From: Bubalus kerabau
Taxonomy: Eukaryota; Chordata; Mammalia; Artiodactyla; Bovidae
Direction: 5' to 3'
DNA: 64,000 nt
Assembly: GCF_029407905.1 (NCBI RefSeq)
Contig: NC_073634.1
Location: 27,417,501 to 27,481,500, forward strand
Shown: in pieces, positions 36,880-48,088 of the stretch
How positions within the stretch are numbered: position 1 is the first letter of the stretch
How the letters are laid out: each line of letters opens with the position of its first letter
Made by a program: the position numbers and the translations under genes
The notes under the pieces: model-generated
Told to the model about the DNA's origin: nothing
The model's input: only the letters and a program-made list of their open reading frames with translations
The model's database searches: none

Positions 36880-37150
36880 TAGCAAAGTTTAATTTGAAGC
36901 TTAAAAAACAATGAAGCTAATTTTTAAAAACCTTTCATTGAGTTCTATGAGACCCCTATTAATTTTATTGTTTCAATAAAGCATTTATTTAATTGTCTCC
37001 AGAAGGGCCCTGTTAAATGCACAGATGTTACCTGAGTCAGAAGGGAGGGAGCTGGGAGCCTTTTTTTTTTCCACCCTCTCCTGTTAGCACATTAGCAAGA
37101 TTCTGTTATTGGATTAGCTGATTGTCACCTTAAAAGTCACAATGTAGAGC
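36880..37150. promoter_or_regulatory. Candidate conserved non-coding element
   Basis: Strongly AT-rich and repeat-free, with TTTAATTTGAAG, AAAACAATGAAG (SOX-like ACAAT), ATTAATTTTATTGTTTC, CATTTATTTAATTG and GATTAGCTGATTG. Similar in style to 4230-4700. Confidence 0.4.
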
Positions 37151-37479
37151 CTTGAGGGAGAGAAACAAGGCAGGTAAATTCCTGGGAAGTAGTTCAGATC
37201 CCAGTTGTTGGAAGCAGGAAGCCAGGCTTCTGATAAAGAGGCTGAGTTTGGTTAAGACAGGAGAGAATTTCTTTCTGCTGATGAGACATTCGTTATTTAG
37301 CTTCTGGCATGAGGCTGATATCCCTGAAAATAAAACATCAGAGGACAAGCACATTACAAGAGGTATGATGTCCAAACCATAGGAGGAGAAGGGCTCAGCT
37401 TGAGTTGGCAGAAGCTCACTGGAATGTCAAATTCAATCTACCCACAATTATTTAGTCCTGGGTACCTGCAAGATGCTAC

Positions 37480-37810
37480 CACTACTAGGCAATTCGAGCA
37501 AACAGCAGTGCACAAAACACAGACCCTGATCTCACGGTGCTTACAGTCTAAAGAGGGGAGAGACTGACAACAGAAAAAGGGAAAATACGATAGACATATC
37601 AAGATAATTTTCAATGACAAATGTTCTGCCAACAGAACAGTATAACATGGTAGAGAGGGGTCGGGGAGATCTTTCCAATGGAATGACATTTGAGCTAAGA
37701 TTTGAATATACACAGAAGCAGCCACGGGAGGGTCTGATAGAAGACCCTTCCAGGCAGAGGGAACAGCAGGTGCAAAGGGAAGCACTATCAAACAACAAGG
37801 GAATCAGAGG
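37480..37810. mobile_element. Old interspersed repeat, family not assigned
   Basis: Words 'gaccctgatctcacggtgcttacagtct', 'catttgagctaagatttgaat' and 'ccaggcagagggaacagcagg' belong to a module that recurs at 25250, 38090 and 39440. Confidence 0.5.
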
Positions 37811-37899
37811 AGCATGATCTGGGATAGGCCCTGCTTTGGAGCTTACAAAATACTTTGCATACATTTACTGTTTCTAACAGCCTTGTGAAATAAATAATA

Positions 37900-38215
37900 A
37901 CAATATCAATCAATATTTAACTAATTGCCTATGGCCCGAGGCACTGTACTAGGTGATGGGCATGTACCAGAAGAAGAAATCAAACAAGGTCCTGCTTTCA
38001 CAGTGTATATAGTTCAGCGTAGATTGGTTTCAATCGAATGACACAAATGAGAAAAATTACAGCTGTGATGAGGGTTGCAATGAATAGGTACACAGGGATA
38101 CAAGAATCCGTACTGGGATGGTCAGGGAAAGCTTTTTTGAGGAGGTGTTTTCAGAGCTGAGCTCTATGGATGAGTAGAGTAACCAGGCAAACAGGGGAGA
38201 TAAAAGCATTTCAAT
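37900..38215 (+). mobile_element. Old interspersed repeat, second neighbouring copy
   Basis: 'aggtcctgctttcacagtg', 'tcagggaaagcttttttgaggagg' and 'gagctgagctctatggatgagtag' match the module at 37480-37810. Confidence 0.5.
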
Positions 38216-38243
38216 CAGAAGGCACAGTAAATAGGGGAGACGA

Positions 38244-38522
38244 GCTGCTGCTGCTGCTGCTAAGTCGCTTCAGTCGTGTCCGACTCTGTGCGACCCCATA
38301 GACGGCAGCCCACCAGGCTCCCCCGTCCCTGGGATTCTCCAGGCAAGAACACTGGAGTGGGTTGCCATTTCCTTCTCCAATGCATGAAAGTGAAAAGTGA
38401 AAGGGAAGTCGCTCAGTCGTGTCCGACTCTAGCGACCCCATGGACTGCAGCCTTCCAGGCTCCTCCGTCCATGGGATTTTTCCAGGCAAAAGTACTGGAG
38501 TGGGGTGCCATTGCCTTCTCCA
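38244..38522 (-). mobile_element. BovA2 SINE, complete
   Basis: (GCT)n tail at the low end and full dimer body. The near-perfect target-site duplication is aggggagacga before it and aggggagagga after it, with one difference. Confidence 0.95.
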
Positions 38523-38934
38523 AGGGGAGAGGAGCAGGGGAGGGTAAATGGATCTCAGCAGAGACAGGGAGGCAGGGCAGTGAAGGGGGAAGTGGGACAG
38601 GTGGGCAAGGCTATAGCATGTGGGGCCTCCGAAAACACAAAAGAAAGTTTGTCTTTGGCCTATAAAAAGCTGGCAGCCAATGAAGGTTTTAAGTTATCTT
38701 CAAAATTTGAAGGGTTGTCCTGAGGGAGATGGTTTAGATTTACTACGATCAAATAATGTCTTGGCTCCCTATAAGAAAGTGAGCTTGTCCATTATGAGGG
38801 GGTGCCTAGGCTATTCCAGTATCAGCGGGGAGACCTACCTTGGTCAGGAGATAGGCAGGATCAGTAACCAATTTTTCACCATCAAGGATCCCTTTTATTC
38901 ATCCTCACAAACCCCAGATTATTTTTTAAGTCTC

Positions 38935-39115
38935 TTCAAGAAAATCAGAGATACCAAGAGAACATTTCAAACAAAGATGGGCACAATAAAGGACAGGAAT
39001 GGTATGGACCTAACTGAAGCAGAAGATATTAAGAGGTGGCAAGAATACACAGAAGAACTATATAGAAAAGGTCTTCATGACCCAGATAACCACGATGGTG
39101 TGATCAGGGTCTATT
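38935..39115 (+). mobile_element. BovB LINE ORF2 fragment
   Basis: The translated piece KKIRDTKRTFQTKMGTIKD continues to RWQEYTEELYRKGL and DNHDGVI, characteristic of the BovB reverse-transcriptase polyprotein. It is truncated at both ends and not functional. Confidence 0.9.
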
Positions 39116-39429
39116 TACATAACCTAATTTTGCTCCCACTTTTCTTAATAAACAACCAGTATCACTCATCAGCACAAGAGACTCAAGGCATAATATAATT
39201 CTAGGCACAAGCAAAGAAAGTCTATGTTCCCCTTGACTGGACAAACTTATCATGAGACATTGACAATAGTTTCCCCCTCCACAATATGTTTACAGACTCC
39301 TGAAGATCCGTGGGGTCCAGGCTGAGAACTACTATTTGATGATCATCCCCAAGGTCTCTTCCAAGCAGGGCTCTCTGAACCATGATGCACAGCCCCTTGT
39401 GGTCAGGCATGGGGGAAATGAGCAGTAGA

Positions 39430-39870
39430 TGTGAACTAAAGGAGTGAGGGAAAGCTTTCTGGAAAAAGAAAATCTTGAAATGAGCCTTGAAGGATGGGCA
39501 AGCTTTAGATAGGTGGGGAAAGGATCTCATCATGCAGGAAAAGCAGAGAAAGCTCTAAGATGAGTGAAGCAACCAGCCAGGCTGAAAGCACAGCGTCAGG
39601 AAGTACTTGTGGAAACAAGACTAGAAGATGTCGGTTGTGACTGACTCTAAATGCCAAGCTGAATTATCCTTCAAATGCTGGGGAATCATCAACGATTTTA
39701 GAGCAGGAAAATGATGGGCTGGAAGCAGTGTTCTTGGCAGGGATATCTGGTGCCTGTACATGCTTTGAGGTGGGAGGAGAGCATCGAGGGGACCCAGACA
39801 ACAGACCAGATGTATGAGGAAGAGCCTGGTCTGGGGAGGATGTCAGTGAAGAAATAAAGGGGCAAATCTA
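39430..39870. mobile_element. Old interspersed repeat, family not assigned
   Basis: 'aaagctttctggaaaaag', 'tgaaatgagccttgaaggatggg' and later 'gggctggaagcagtg' are phrases of the module seen at 37480 and 38090. Confidence 0.4.
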
Positions 39871-40264
39871 AGAGATTTTTTTTTTAAGCACAGGATTAAG
39901 TTTGAGTTTGGAAGCATGGAAGAGACTGAGATGTCTTGGAGCCTGCTGGTGCAGAAATGAGACAGCCATCAAGGGAAGTCTGTGGGAGGAAGGAGATGAT
40001 GAATTCATAGGGCATCTTAGGGAGTCTGCACATAGCATCTTTCAGAAGGGTTACTGCTGCAGGTGGGGTTGGAGGGGCGGGCAAGGTGGCTTTCACATCT
40101 TATGATATATAATCTCTTTTAATGGAGGGATTTTGTGTAATTTTTACTTCCTTTTTGTGCTTTTTGGAATTTTTCAACTAATTATTATAATTCCGTGCAG
40201 ACTCCAAGAGTCTTGTTAACCCTTTATAAACCCCCAGAAGGAAAGAGAAGAGGGTGGTTTACAG

Positions 40265-40460
40265 CAGCGATCCCCAATCCCTTTGGCACCAGGGACAAGT
40301 TTCATGGAAGACAATTTTTCCAGGGACTGGGGTGGAGTAGGGTGATGCTTTCGGGATGATTCAAGCGCATTACATTCATTGTGCCCTTTATTTCTACTAT
40401 TATTACATCAGTTCCACTTCAGATCATTAGTCATTAGATCCTGGAGGGTGGGGACCCCTG
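40265..40460. mobile_element. hAT-Charlie MER1-like element
   Basis: The ends CAGCGATCCCCAATCC and GGTGGGGACCCCTG are terminal inverted repeats. The internal phrase 'accagggacaagtttcatggaagacaatttttcca' is typical. The 8-base target-site copies GTTTACAG (40257-40264) and ATTTACAG (40461-40468) differ at one base. Confidence 0.9.
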
Positions 40461-40744
40461 ATTTACAGAGTCTGCTGGGGTCTCTGAAAAACACTTCATA
40501 GGGGTTTCCTCTTGGTCCCCGAGTCTGTGGTTTTTCCTATGGGTGGGTAGAGGATCCCCCTCCTTCTCTCCTCTCTGCCCTCTACTTCTGTCCTTTAAAG
40601 CCTCAAACATCATCAGATGCCCATCTTTGAAGCAATCTGCAGCACTGAGCTTGGAAAGGCTGACCTTGGGATTTTTAAAGCTGAAATGAGCCCAGCCCAG
40701 GCCATAAACTAAACAACGGACACAGGACGGAAGATGGGAGTGAA

Positions 40745-40935
40745 CAGCTCTGCTGTCAGAGGCTTCTGTGTCCAAATCCTCGCTCTGCCACAAGTTACCT
40801 AACTGCTCTATACATCAATTTTCTCATCTTGAAAATTGGAGATAATAATAGTATTTATCTCCGAGAGGTATTAAGTGGATTAAATGATGATGAAAGGCAT
40901 TTAATGAGCGTACTCTATCATTAGAATTAATAAGA
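40745..40935 (+). mobile_element. MIR SINE
   Basis: 'gtgtccaaatcctcgctctgccac', 'aattttctcatcttgaaaattgg' and 'ggattaaatgatg' follow plus-strand MIR order. Confidence 0.75.
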
Positions 40936-41104
40936 ACAATAAAATAATAAATCTTTATGACCAAACATTGTTGCTTGCAGGCAGAAATCACCTTAATGCG
41001 TTTCCATCTTGGTTCCCACTGGTGGCATTTGCTTGCCTGTCTGCTGCTCCCTTTGACAGGATTTCTTTTTTTTTTTCTTCCCCAACCAGCAAAGAACAGA
41101 GAGA

Positions 41105-41315
41105 AGATCTGAAGCAGGGTTCCAGTTGCTGCTTCCTGATTTCACAGTGGTCCACTCTGCCATTTGCAATTTGTGTGACATTGGACAGATTCCTTCACCT
41201 CATGAGCCTTGATTCCCCCATCTATAAAACGGGGGTGGTAACACAGACCTCACAGTATGTGTTAAGAAGTTAGATGGTTCCTGGCACACAACAGGCATTC
41301 AGAACATGATAACTC
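41105..41315 (+). mobile_element. MIR SINE
   Basis: 'gcagggttccagttgctg', 'gtgtgacattggacagattccttcacctcatgagcc' and 'ttcctggcacacaacaggcattc' follow plus-strand MIR order. Confidence 0.7.
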
Positions 41316-41939
41316 TCCATCAGGGCTCCGGCAGGGGGCCAGCTCTTCCCTGCCCAAACCCTCCACAGCCCCCTGCGTCCCTGATGGCCTGATGTGAATC
41401 TTTGCAATTACATGGTAAGGTCCTCAGGGCAGAGGCCTTTTTAACTGTAAGGAACAGTTTTCTTCCTAGGCCTGGGTCCAGGCCAGCCTCTGGGGGCAGC
41501 TGGGAAAGACAAAGAGAGTTGTCAGTCTTCTGGAGGTCCAGAACCAGATGCACAAACTCAACAGCCCCTCTTTCTCCTTTTTTTCTCTACTCTCCAAACC
41601 ACCGCCCTGAGGCTGCTTGAAAAGAACTGGCTCTTTCTATCTAACATGGCCTGGGAGAAGAGCTGCCCCATTGGCTCAGGGTGCACTCGGCTTGGTCAGA
41701 GAAGGTGTTATTTGTTAGACTGGATCACCTGGCCCCTATGCTCCCGTTCCCATCCCTCTCCCCTGCAAAGGCCTCTGGACAAAGACAAAGGCCTCCCCTC
41801 CATCACCCCTCCCACCAGAGTCCACCCATGACCCATTGATCCAGTGGCCAGCTCTTCATTCCTCTCCCTGCCTCTGTATCTGCCCAGGGAACAGAGACCC
41901 TAGGGTTGAGCCCTCACTGTTCTCCCTCCCCCAATGAGT

Positions 41940-42660
41940 CTACGACACAATACTTTTTTTTTTCTTTACTATATATCAATAAAATTTTATTTATTTATAT
42001 ACATTGCTATTTGACGGAGAAGGTGATGGTACCCCACTCCAGTACTCTTGCCTGGAAAATCCCATGGACAGAAGAGCCTGGTAGGCTGCAGTCCATGAGG
42101 TCGCTAGGAGTCGGAAACGACTGAGCTACTTCACTTTCACTTTTCACTTTCATGCATTGGAGAAGGAAATGGCAACCCACTCCAGTGTTCTTGCCTGGAG
42201 AATCCCAGGGATGGGGGAGCCTGGTGGGTTGCCATCTATGGGGTTGCACAGAGTTGGACACGATTGAAGCGACTTAGCAGCAGCAGCAGCATTGCTATTT
42301 GAAATTCCCATAATTTTCTGTGTCACACAATTTTTTAATTGGAGGATGATTACTTTACCACGTTGTGTTGGTTTCTGCTGTACAACAATGTGAAAATAAG
42401 CATACATACATCCCTTTCCGCTTGAGCCTCCCTCCCAGCCCCATCCCGCCCCTCTATGTTGTCACAGAGCATTAGGCTGAGCTCCCGGTGCAGCTTCCCT
42501 ATAGCAGCTCCCTATAGCAGCTTCCCACTAGCTGTCTATTTTACAGAGTCATGTATATACATCAGTGCTACTCTCGCAATTCATCCCACCCTCTCTTCCC
42601 CTCACTGTGTCCATAAGTCCATTCTCTACATAAGACACAATCTTGCTTCCGTCCTGGCTC
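41940..42660 (-). mobile_element. Artiodactyl L1 3' end, split by a BovA2
   Basis: 42303-42660 reads as minus-strand L1 3' UTR ('ttttttaattggaggatgattac', 'gtttctgctgtacaac', 'cactagctgtctattttacag'). The tail side at 41950-42000 is T/A-rich. The BovA2 at 42015 is inserted into it. Confidence 0.75.
42015..42290 (+). mobile_element. BovA2 SINE, complete
   Basis: Full dimer with (AGC)n tail. Perfect 12-base duplication ATTGCTATTTGA at 42003-42014 and 42291-42302 shows it landed in the L1. Confidence 0.97.
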
Positions 42661-42679
42661 CAAGGCTAAGGCTCTAAAC

Positions 42680-43745
42680 AGGTGCCTCTCAATCTTGTCT
42701 GTCCTCAGCTCCACCGAGCCCCAGATCCTCCAATCAATGGAACCAGTGAAGGAAGAGAACACATGGTCCAGACATCCAGGAAAAACAGAGAGAAGCTGTC
42801 ATAGAGCACCTCTCTGGGCTGATAGGTGAGGCTAAGCAGGAGGGAGGAGGGAGGAAGGAGAGGCTGGCTCAGGAACCACAGAGCTGGAGGTCCAGACAGA
42901 GACCGGCCTGGGGAAGGAGAGCTCTGAACCCAGAGGGCCTTTTCGTTTCTGGAGTTCTGGAGGGCCTCATCCTCCAACAGGGTCATGGAGCCAAAAGGGC
43001 TCACGTTCCCATCTTGAGACCCACAGAGAGGAACTAAGCTCTTTTCCAGAAACGGGTGGAAACATCTCTCCTGAACCATGGCTTTCTGTCTCTTGTCTCT
43101 GTCTTTGTCTGACTACCCTCAGGATTCAAGAGGGGTTTTGTCTTTGTCTCTGTCTTTCTGCATCCTTATCTATCTTCTCTTCTCTCCAATCTCTTTCTCT
43201 CTCTGCCCCTCATCTCTGTCTCACATCATTTCTTGGGGACTCTGCCTTGGGGCTCCCGCTCTCCAGTGTGTAGGAAACCTGACCCTCATCATCTGTTTTT
43301 TATATTTTGGAAACGTCAGCTTCACTTCCTACCTGAGGGAAGTGGGGGTAGGGGCACAGGCTGCCTGACTCCACCCCTTTCGTCCCCCCTCCTCAATTTC
43401 TGGGCCGTCCCCTCCCCCAGCTCCTGCCCCAGGGAGGACAGACCCAGGCTTTCCCTGTGCTTGGTCACTGTGGCACCAAGAATCAGGCCTTGATTCATGT
43501 TTCTCCCTCTGCAGCTCACCGCAGGGTGGTAGTGGGGGCAACGAGGCCTCTTCTGATCGACCGCTGGTTTGCTGATTTGGGAAAAAGTGAAAATTCCAGA
43601 CACAGAGAGAGCCCCAGGAGGCTGAGAGATTTCGCCAGTGGAAACCAGGATGGAAAGTAGCTAAAGTCATTTCTCCCTCTAGGCAGAGTTATGGTTAGTT
43701 GTCTAACATGTTGTCCCAGATGTTTATTTGTTCAATATTATCATT
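42680..43745. other. Non-coding stretch
   Basis: A pyrimidine-rich (TCT/CTGT) tract lies at about 43085-43220. No gene is supported, although several frames are open. Confidence 0.45.
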
Positions 43746-43757
43746 AATACTAGCTAT

Positions 43758-44026
43758 GCTGCTGCTAAGTCGCTTCAGTCGTGTCCGACACTGTGCGACC
43801 CCATAGACGGCAGCCCGCCAGGCTCCCCCATCCCTGGGATTCTCCAGGCAAGAACACTGGAGTGGGTTGCCATTTCCTTCTCCAATGCATGAAAGTGAAA
43901 AGTGAAAGTGAAGTTGCTCAGTCGTGCCTGACTCATAGCGACCCCATGGACCGCAGCCCACCAGGCTCTTCAGTCCATGGGATTTTCCAGGCAAGAGTAC
44001 TGGAGTGGGGTGCCATTGCCTTCTCC
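43758..44026 (-). mobile_element. BovA2 SINE, complete
   Basis: Full dimer with a short (GCT)n tail. Perfect duplication AATACTAGCTAT at 43746-43757 and 44027-44038. Confidence 0.97.
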
Positions 44027-44038
44027 AATACTAGCTAT

Positions 44039-44255
44039 AGATTACTCATATTGAGGGCTTAGCCTGTGCCAGGCACTTCAAATGTCTCTGCATTTCATCA
44101 CTTGACAACTTTACATGGTAGGTACTGGTATTGTCTTCCATTTTCTTCATGAGAAAATTAACACACAGAGAGATTAACTAATTCACCCGAAGTAACTCAG
44201 TTAATGAAATTTGAACCCAGGCTTCTTGGTTTCTTGTAGCCCCAAACTCTTTGGT
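44039..44255 (-). mobile_element. MIR SINE
   Basis: 'ctgtgccaggcacttcaaatgtc', 'catggtaggtactgg', 'cagagagattaactaattcaccc' and 'aatttgaacccaggc' are minus-strand MIR. The BovA2 at 43758 landed at its edge. Confidence 0.8.
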
Positions 44256-44471
44256 CTACATCAAGGTTTCCAAGACCTGAGAAATGTGTTTTGTACATTT
44301 CCTTTTAAAGAAAATAAATCCACAGAACTCTAAGAATAGGCCTTCAAGGTCCCAGGGACCCAGGTATCTCAAGTGAGGTGGCAGTGTCTGTGACTCACTA
44401 TTTTCTGGGAGACCTTGATGAACCAGCTAGCAGCTAGCAAAGATGTGGAAAGGCTGAGGACTGAGTATTAC

Positions 44472-44680
44472 AGTCGCTTCAGTCGTGTCCGAATCTTTGT
44501 GACCCTAAGGACTGTAGCCCTCCAGGCTCTTCCATCCGTGGGATTCTCCACGCAAGAATACTGGAGTGAGTTGCCATGCCCTCCTGCAGGGGATCTTCCT
44601 GACCCAGGGATCGAACCCGTGTCTCCTGAGTCTCTTGCATTGCAAGCAGATTCTTTACCGCTGAGCCACTGGGGAAGCCA
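44472..44680 (-). mobile_element. Bov-tA SINE
   Basis: BovA monomer ('cagtcgtgtccgaatctttg') followed by the complement of a tRNA-like head ('gatcgaacccgtgtctcctg', 'ccgctgagccactggggaag'). Confidence 0.93.
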
Positions 44681-44689
44681 GTGGGTAAG

Positions 44690-46090
44690 GCTACAAGTGG
44701 GCATTTCAGGAAAAGGAACTGGGAGGGCCACAGGGGAAAACACAAATGACGGCCCCAAGTCAGGAGCCAGTGCAGGCAACAGGTCAAGGGGGTCTGGTTC
44801 TGTGCGGGGAAATGCAAAGAGGGGAACTGGGCCAGGTGCAGGGCTGGAGCCAGCTCCCAAAGGCCTGAAGGTCCAGTTCAGTTTCTCCTCCAGGTTTCTG
44901 AGCTGCAGAGTGACATTCCAAAAGACGTATTTGAGACCTGGCCTGGAGGGAGAAGGCAGACAATAAAGAGGACTGAGGAGAAGATGATATTCCTATCCTG
45001 GCAGCCTAAGAAAATCTGACAAAGCATGCAGAAAGACATGTATTTTGAAGACATTTCCAAAGAAATTTAGTATTTTGGAGTTTGGACCATCTGCCTCCTC
45101 CCTAAGGATTGTTATCCAAGCTAGTCTTTGGATGGGGTGAGGGTGTGATAAGTAGAGGGAGCGGCTGGAAAACATGGTGTGTTTGAAGCACTGAGCTCTT
45201 GAACAGGCAGACACAGCACCACCACTGTGGCCCTGAGTAAGAGCTGGAGGAGGGCCCCAGTGCTCTGAGCTGCCTGTGGGCCTGAGGACTCTGGTCGGAG
45301 AGGCCCAGGCTACTGGCCTTGCCAGGTCTTCGGAGCAGGGCAGATAGTAAATCTGGATCCTGAACAAGAGTTTTAGGTCTTTTTCAGTTCTTTGAAATGA
45401 TGATTCTACTCCTTGGGTGGCAAAGAAAAAAAGAAAGCAAACAAGCACAATTTGGTTAAGAAGTCAAGAAACTGCCAATTCAGAAACTCTAATCTGTTTA
45501 AAACGTTAAACCTCTTTTTTTCAGAGGCCAAAAACCTATTTCCATCAAAGATTGTATATGTCTGTATGTCTGAGAGCCAGCGAGAGAGACCGAGTGAGTG
45601 TGAGAACGAGAGCTGAAATGCCTTTGTTCCTGTGTGTGAGGTCACTGTCCATGGGCTCACGCGTGTGCATTGTATGTATGTATATTCAGGCCTTTTCTCA
45701 GGCCCTGTGTGCACTGAACTTTCAAACCATAACAGAAACACTGAAGCTTGGCAAAGATATCACAGGAATAATTATCTAATTTCAGACCATGTTATTATAA
45801 TACCTACATGATGTGTAACGAACTTAACAATGTTCATGTTATATTCACCAACTCTGAGTTAGAGATTCAACAATGCCAAGCCCTACCTAGGAGGTTTCTC
45901 CAAGATTCTAGAGCACAGCAGGCCCCAAAGAAAGCTCTTTAAGGAACGTTCCCCCTATAATAGCTTCCCCATGGATCAGGAGGTTGGACTAATAGATCCC
46001 AAGAGTTCTCTGGAAGGGAGGCAGAGCATTGGGATGGCAACTCTGTCTTCCCAGAATCCCCAGTCCTCCCCAGCAGAGGAGCCCCTAAGA
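44690..46090. other. Non-coding stretch
   Basis: No gene is supported. A GAGAG/TGTG-rich piece lies at about 45555-45615. Confidence 0.45.
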
Positions 46091-46098
46091 CTAGTAAT

Positions 46099-46326
46099 GT
46101 GTTAGTGGCTCAGTCCTGTCCGACTCTTTGGGACCCCATGGACTGTACGACTCTTTGGGACCCCATGGACTGTAGCCCGCCAGGCTCTTCTGTCCATGGG
46201 GATTCTCCAGGCAAGAATACTGGAGTGGGTTGCCATTCCCTTCTCCAGGGGATCTTCCCGACCCAGGGTTCAAACCCCAGTCTCCTGTGTTGTAGGCGGA
46301 TTCTTTACTGTCTGAGCCACTGGGGT
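46099..46326 (-). mobile_element. Bov-tA SINE with internal 27-base tandem duplication
   Basis: The BovA part contains two perfect copies of a 27-base unit (46121-46147 and 46148-46174), then a normal body and tRNA-like head ending 'ctgagccactgggg'. Confidence 0.93.
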
Positions 46327-46479
46327 AAAGAAATGTCCATACCAGTGTCACAGAGGAAGAGAGGTCTTCCCTGACTCAGATGCGGGCCAGGAGGCCTCAG
46401 GATCCGCAAGGCCCCTCCCTTCCGTGGGGAGCGGGATTGGACTGTGGCCGAGCGTGAGGGGATGTCTGCTGTTTGCTGC

Positions 46480-46570
46480 TGCTCCCTGTTGACTTTAGCC
46501 AGTAGCTCTGTTTACAAACCCAGGTTGGTTTTCCCAGAACAGTTAATTAGACCAAAGACATCTGGTGTGA
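46480..46570. promoter_or_regulatory. Candidate promoter-distal element, forkhead-type site
   Basis: TGTTTACAAAC at 46508-46518 (forkhead-type) and AGTTAATTAGACC just after it sit in repeat-free sequence 1.8 kb upstream of the PKDCC start codon. Confidence 0.35.
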
Positions 46571-47193
46571 GGGCTGGGGAGGGCATCTGCTCAGAGCCTT
46601 CCCCCATACCCAGCAGCCAAGGGCCGGGGCAGGGCAGAGCAGCTAAACAGGACCAGACCAGACTCTACCAAACCCAAGGTCCTCAGGAGAATGGAGGCTT
46701 CTCTCACTCTGCCCTTCCCATGCTTGCCAAGTTAGACTGGACCCCAAATCTCCCACTCTTAGGGGGCCCTAGGAGTCAGGGCTGGATACCCCTACAACAG
46801 TGGGATCACAGGCTGGTGGTTGAGGATTCAGAGCTGTCCTCTGCCCTTCCAGGTCCAAAAGAACCGGCCAGAGATTTCTGTCTTTCTCATCACAGAGATT
46901 GCATTCACAACTCTTGAGCCTCCTGGAGGAAAGATTTTCTAGGCCCTCCACCTCCTCCTGCCTCCTCTCGAGCTAATCTCTGACACTGAGAGGAAGAAAG
47001 CGATTAACCAGGAAAGGACCAGGGGACAGGAAGGTGCCCAAGAAGGGTGGGGGGATCTAGGTGGACGGGCATCTAGGATTCCAGGGCGCTGAAGAAGCGG
47101 AGGACTGCGAGGGGGAGGGGCGGCGGCTTATCTCTCTCAGGAGGGGGGAGCTCACTCCAAACAACTAATGCGCTGGCGTGTGAAAGCTCCTCA

Positions 47194-47213
47194 ATTAGCG
47201 CTAATGATGCAAT
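47194..47213. promoter_or_regulatory. Palindromic homeodomain-type site and CARE-type site
   Basis: ATTAGCGCTAAT at 47194-47205 is a perfect 12-base palindrome with two ATTA cores. TGATGCAAT at 47205-47213 matches the C/EBP-ATF (amino-acid response) core. The pair lies about 0.9 kb upstream of the TATA-like box. Single short matches occur by chance. Confidence 0.35.
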
Positions 47214-48088
47214 CAGGGAGGGAGGAGGAGGGACCAGAAGTTCTGCTGGAGTCAGCACCTACTTACACACATGGTACACACTCCCTTCCTCGGACACAGT
47301 GGCCCCTTCAGCACACTAATGCAACACGCTCCAGAGACAATCAGGACCACGCATGTCCGTGGATACAAGTGCTCTTTGTACAAATTACTAGCACGAATAA
47401 AGTTCGTGATCCGCGGCTAACGTCTGTCTGCGGGAATCCCCAGGGTAGGGGTTCGATGTGGGGCTTTAGGAACAAGGAAAATCAGAAAAACTTGGTAGGG
47501 GACATGGAAGAGGGCATCTCCTGATTTTTCTTCGGATCCCAGAGTTCCCGTCCTACGGGCGCTCGCAGGTGCCAGCCCCTGAGCGCCCGCCTCCCCATTC
47601 CCGGCCCCCGAATCCGCGACTAAGCGATAAGCAGCGTCCCCCGCGTGCGGCGGGCCCCACGCCCCTTCCCCGCGCCCAGCCAGCCCCACGGCCCCGGGTC
47701 CCAGGGAGGGCGCACCCCGGACCCAGCTGCTCGTCCCTTCCGGAACCGGTTACCCGCCGGCCTCGCCCCTCCGTTTGCTCCCCAATCCTGCCCCGCCGGC
47801 TCAGTTGACCGCCTCCCGGGCCCGTTATCTGGCCGCCCCGGCCCCGTTATCCGCCCTCGCTCTGGGTCCGATCCCCTCGGCTCGTTCCGGGGCCGCCGCC
47901 GCCGCCTCCCCTTCTCCCCCGGCCGGCGATCCCGGGCTGGGCAGGGCCGGAGCCGCCTCCGAGCCGCTTCTCAGGCCCGGACGGCCGCGGGAGGAGGTCC
48001 CGCTGTCAGTCAGCGGGGAAGGCCAGGCCGGCCGGAGGGGGCGGCGCCGAGGACGGGCTCGGGCCGGGAGCTGGGAGGCGGAGGCGGA

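Noticed and set aside
38620..39198. 192-codon frame
   Set aside because: Its second half is a BovB reverse-transcriptase relic; the first half is not gene-like.
44415..44966. 183-codon frame
   Set aside because: It reads through a Bov-tA SINE and flanking unique DNA.
46444..46917. 157-codon frame upstream of the promoter
   Set aside because: No family match, no splice context and composition like surrounding non-coding DNA. Kept only as a weak possibility.
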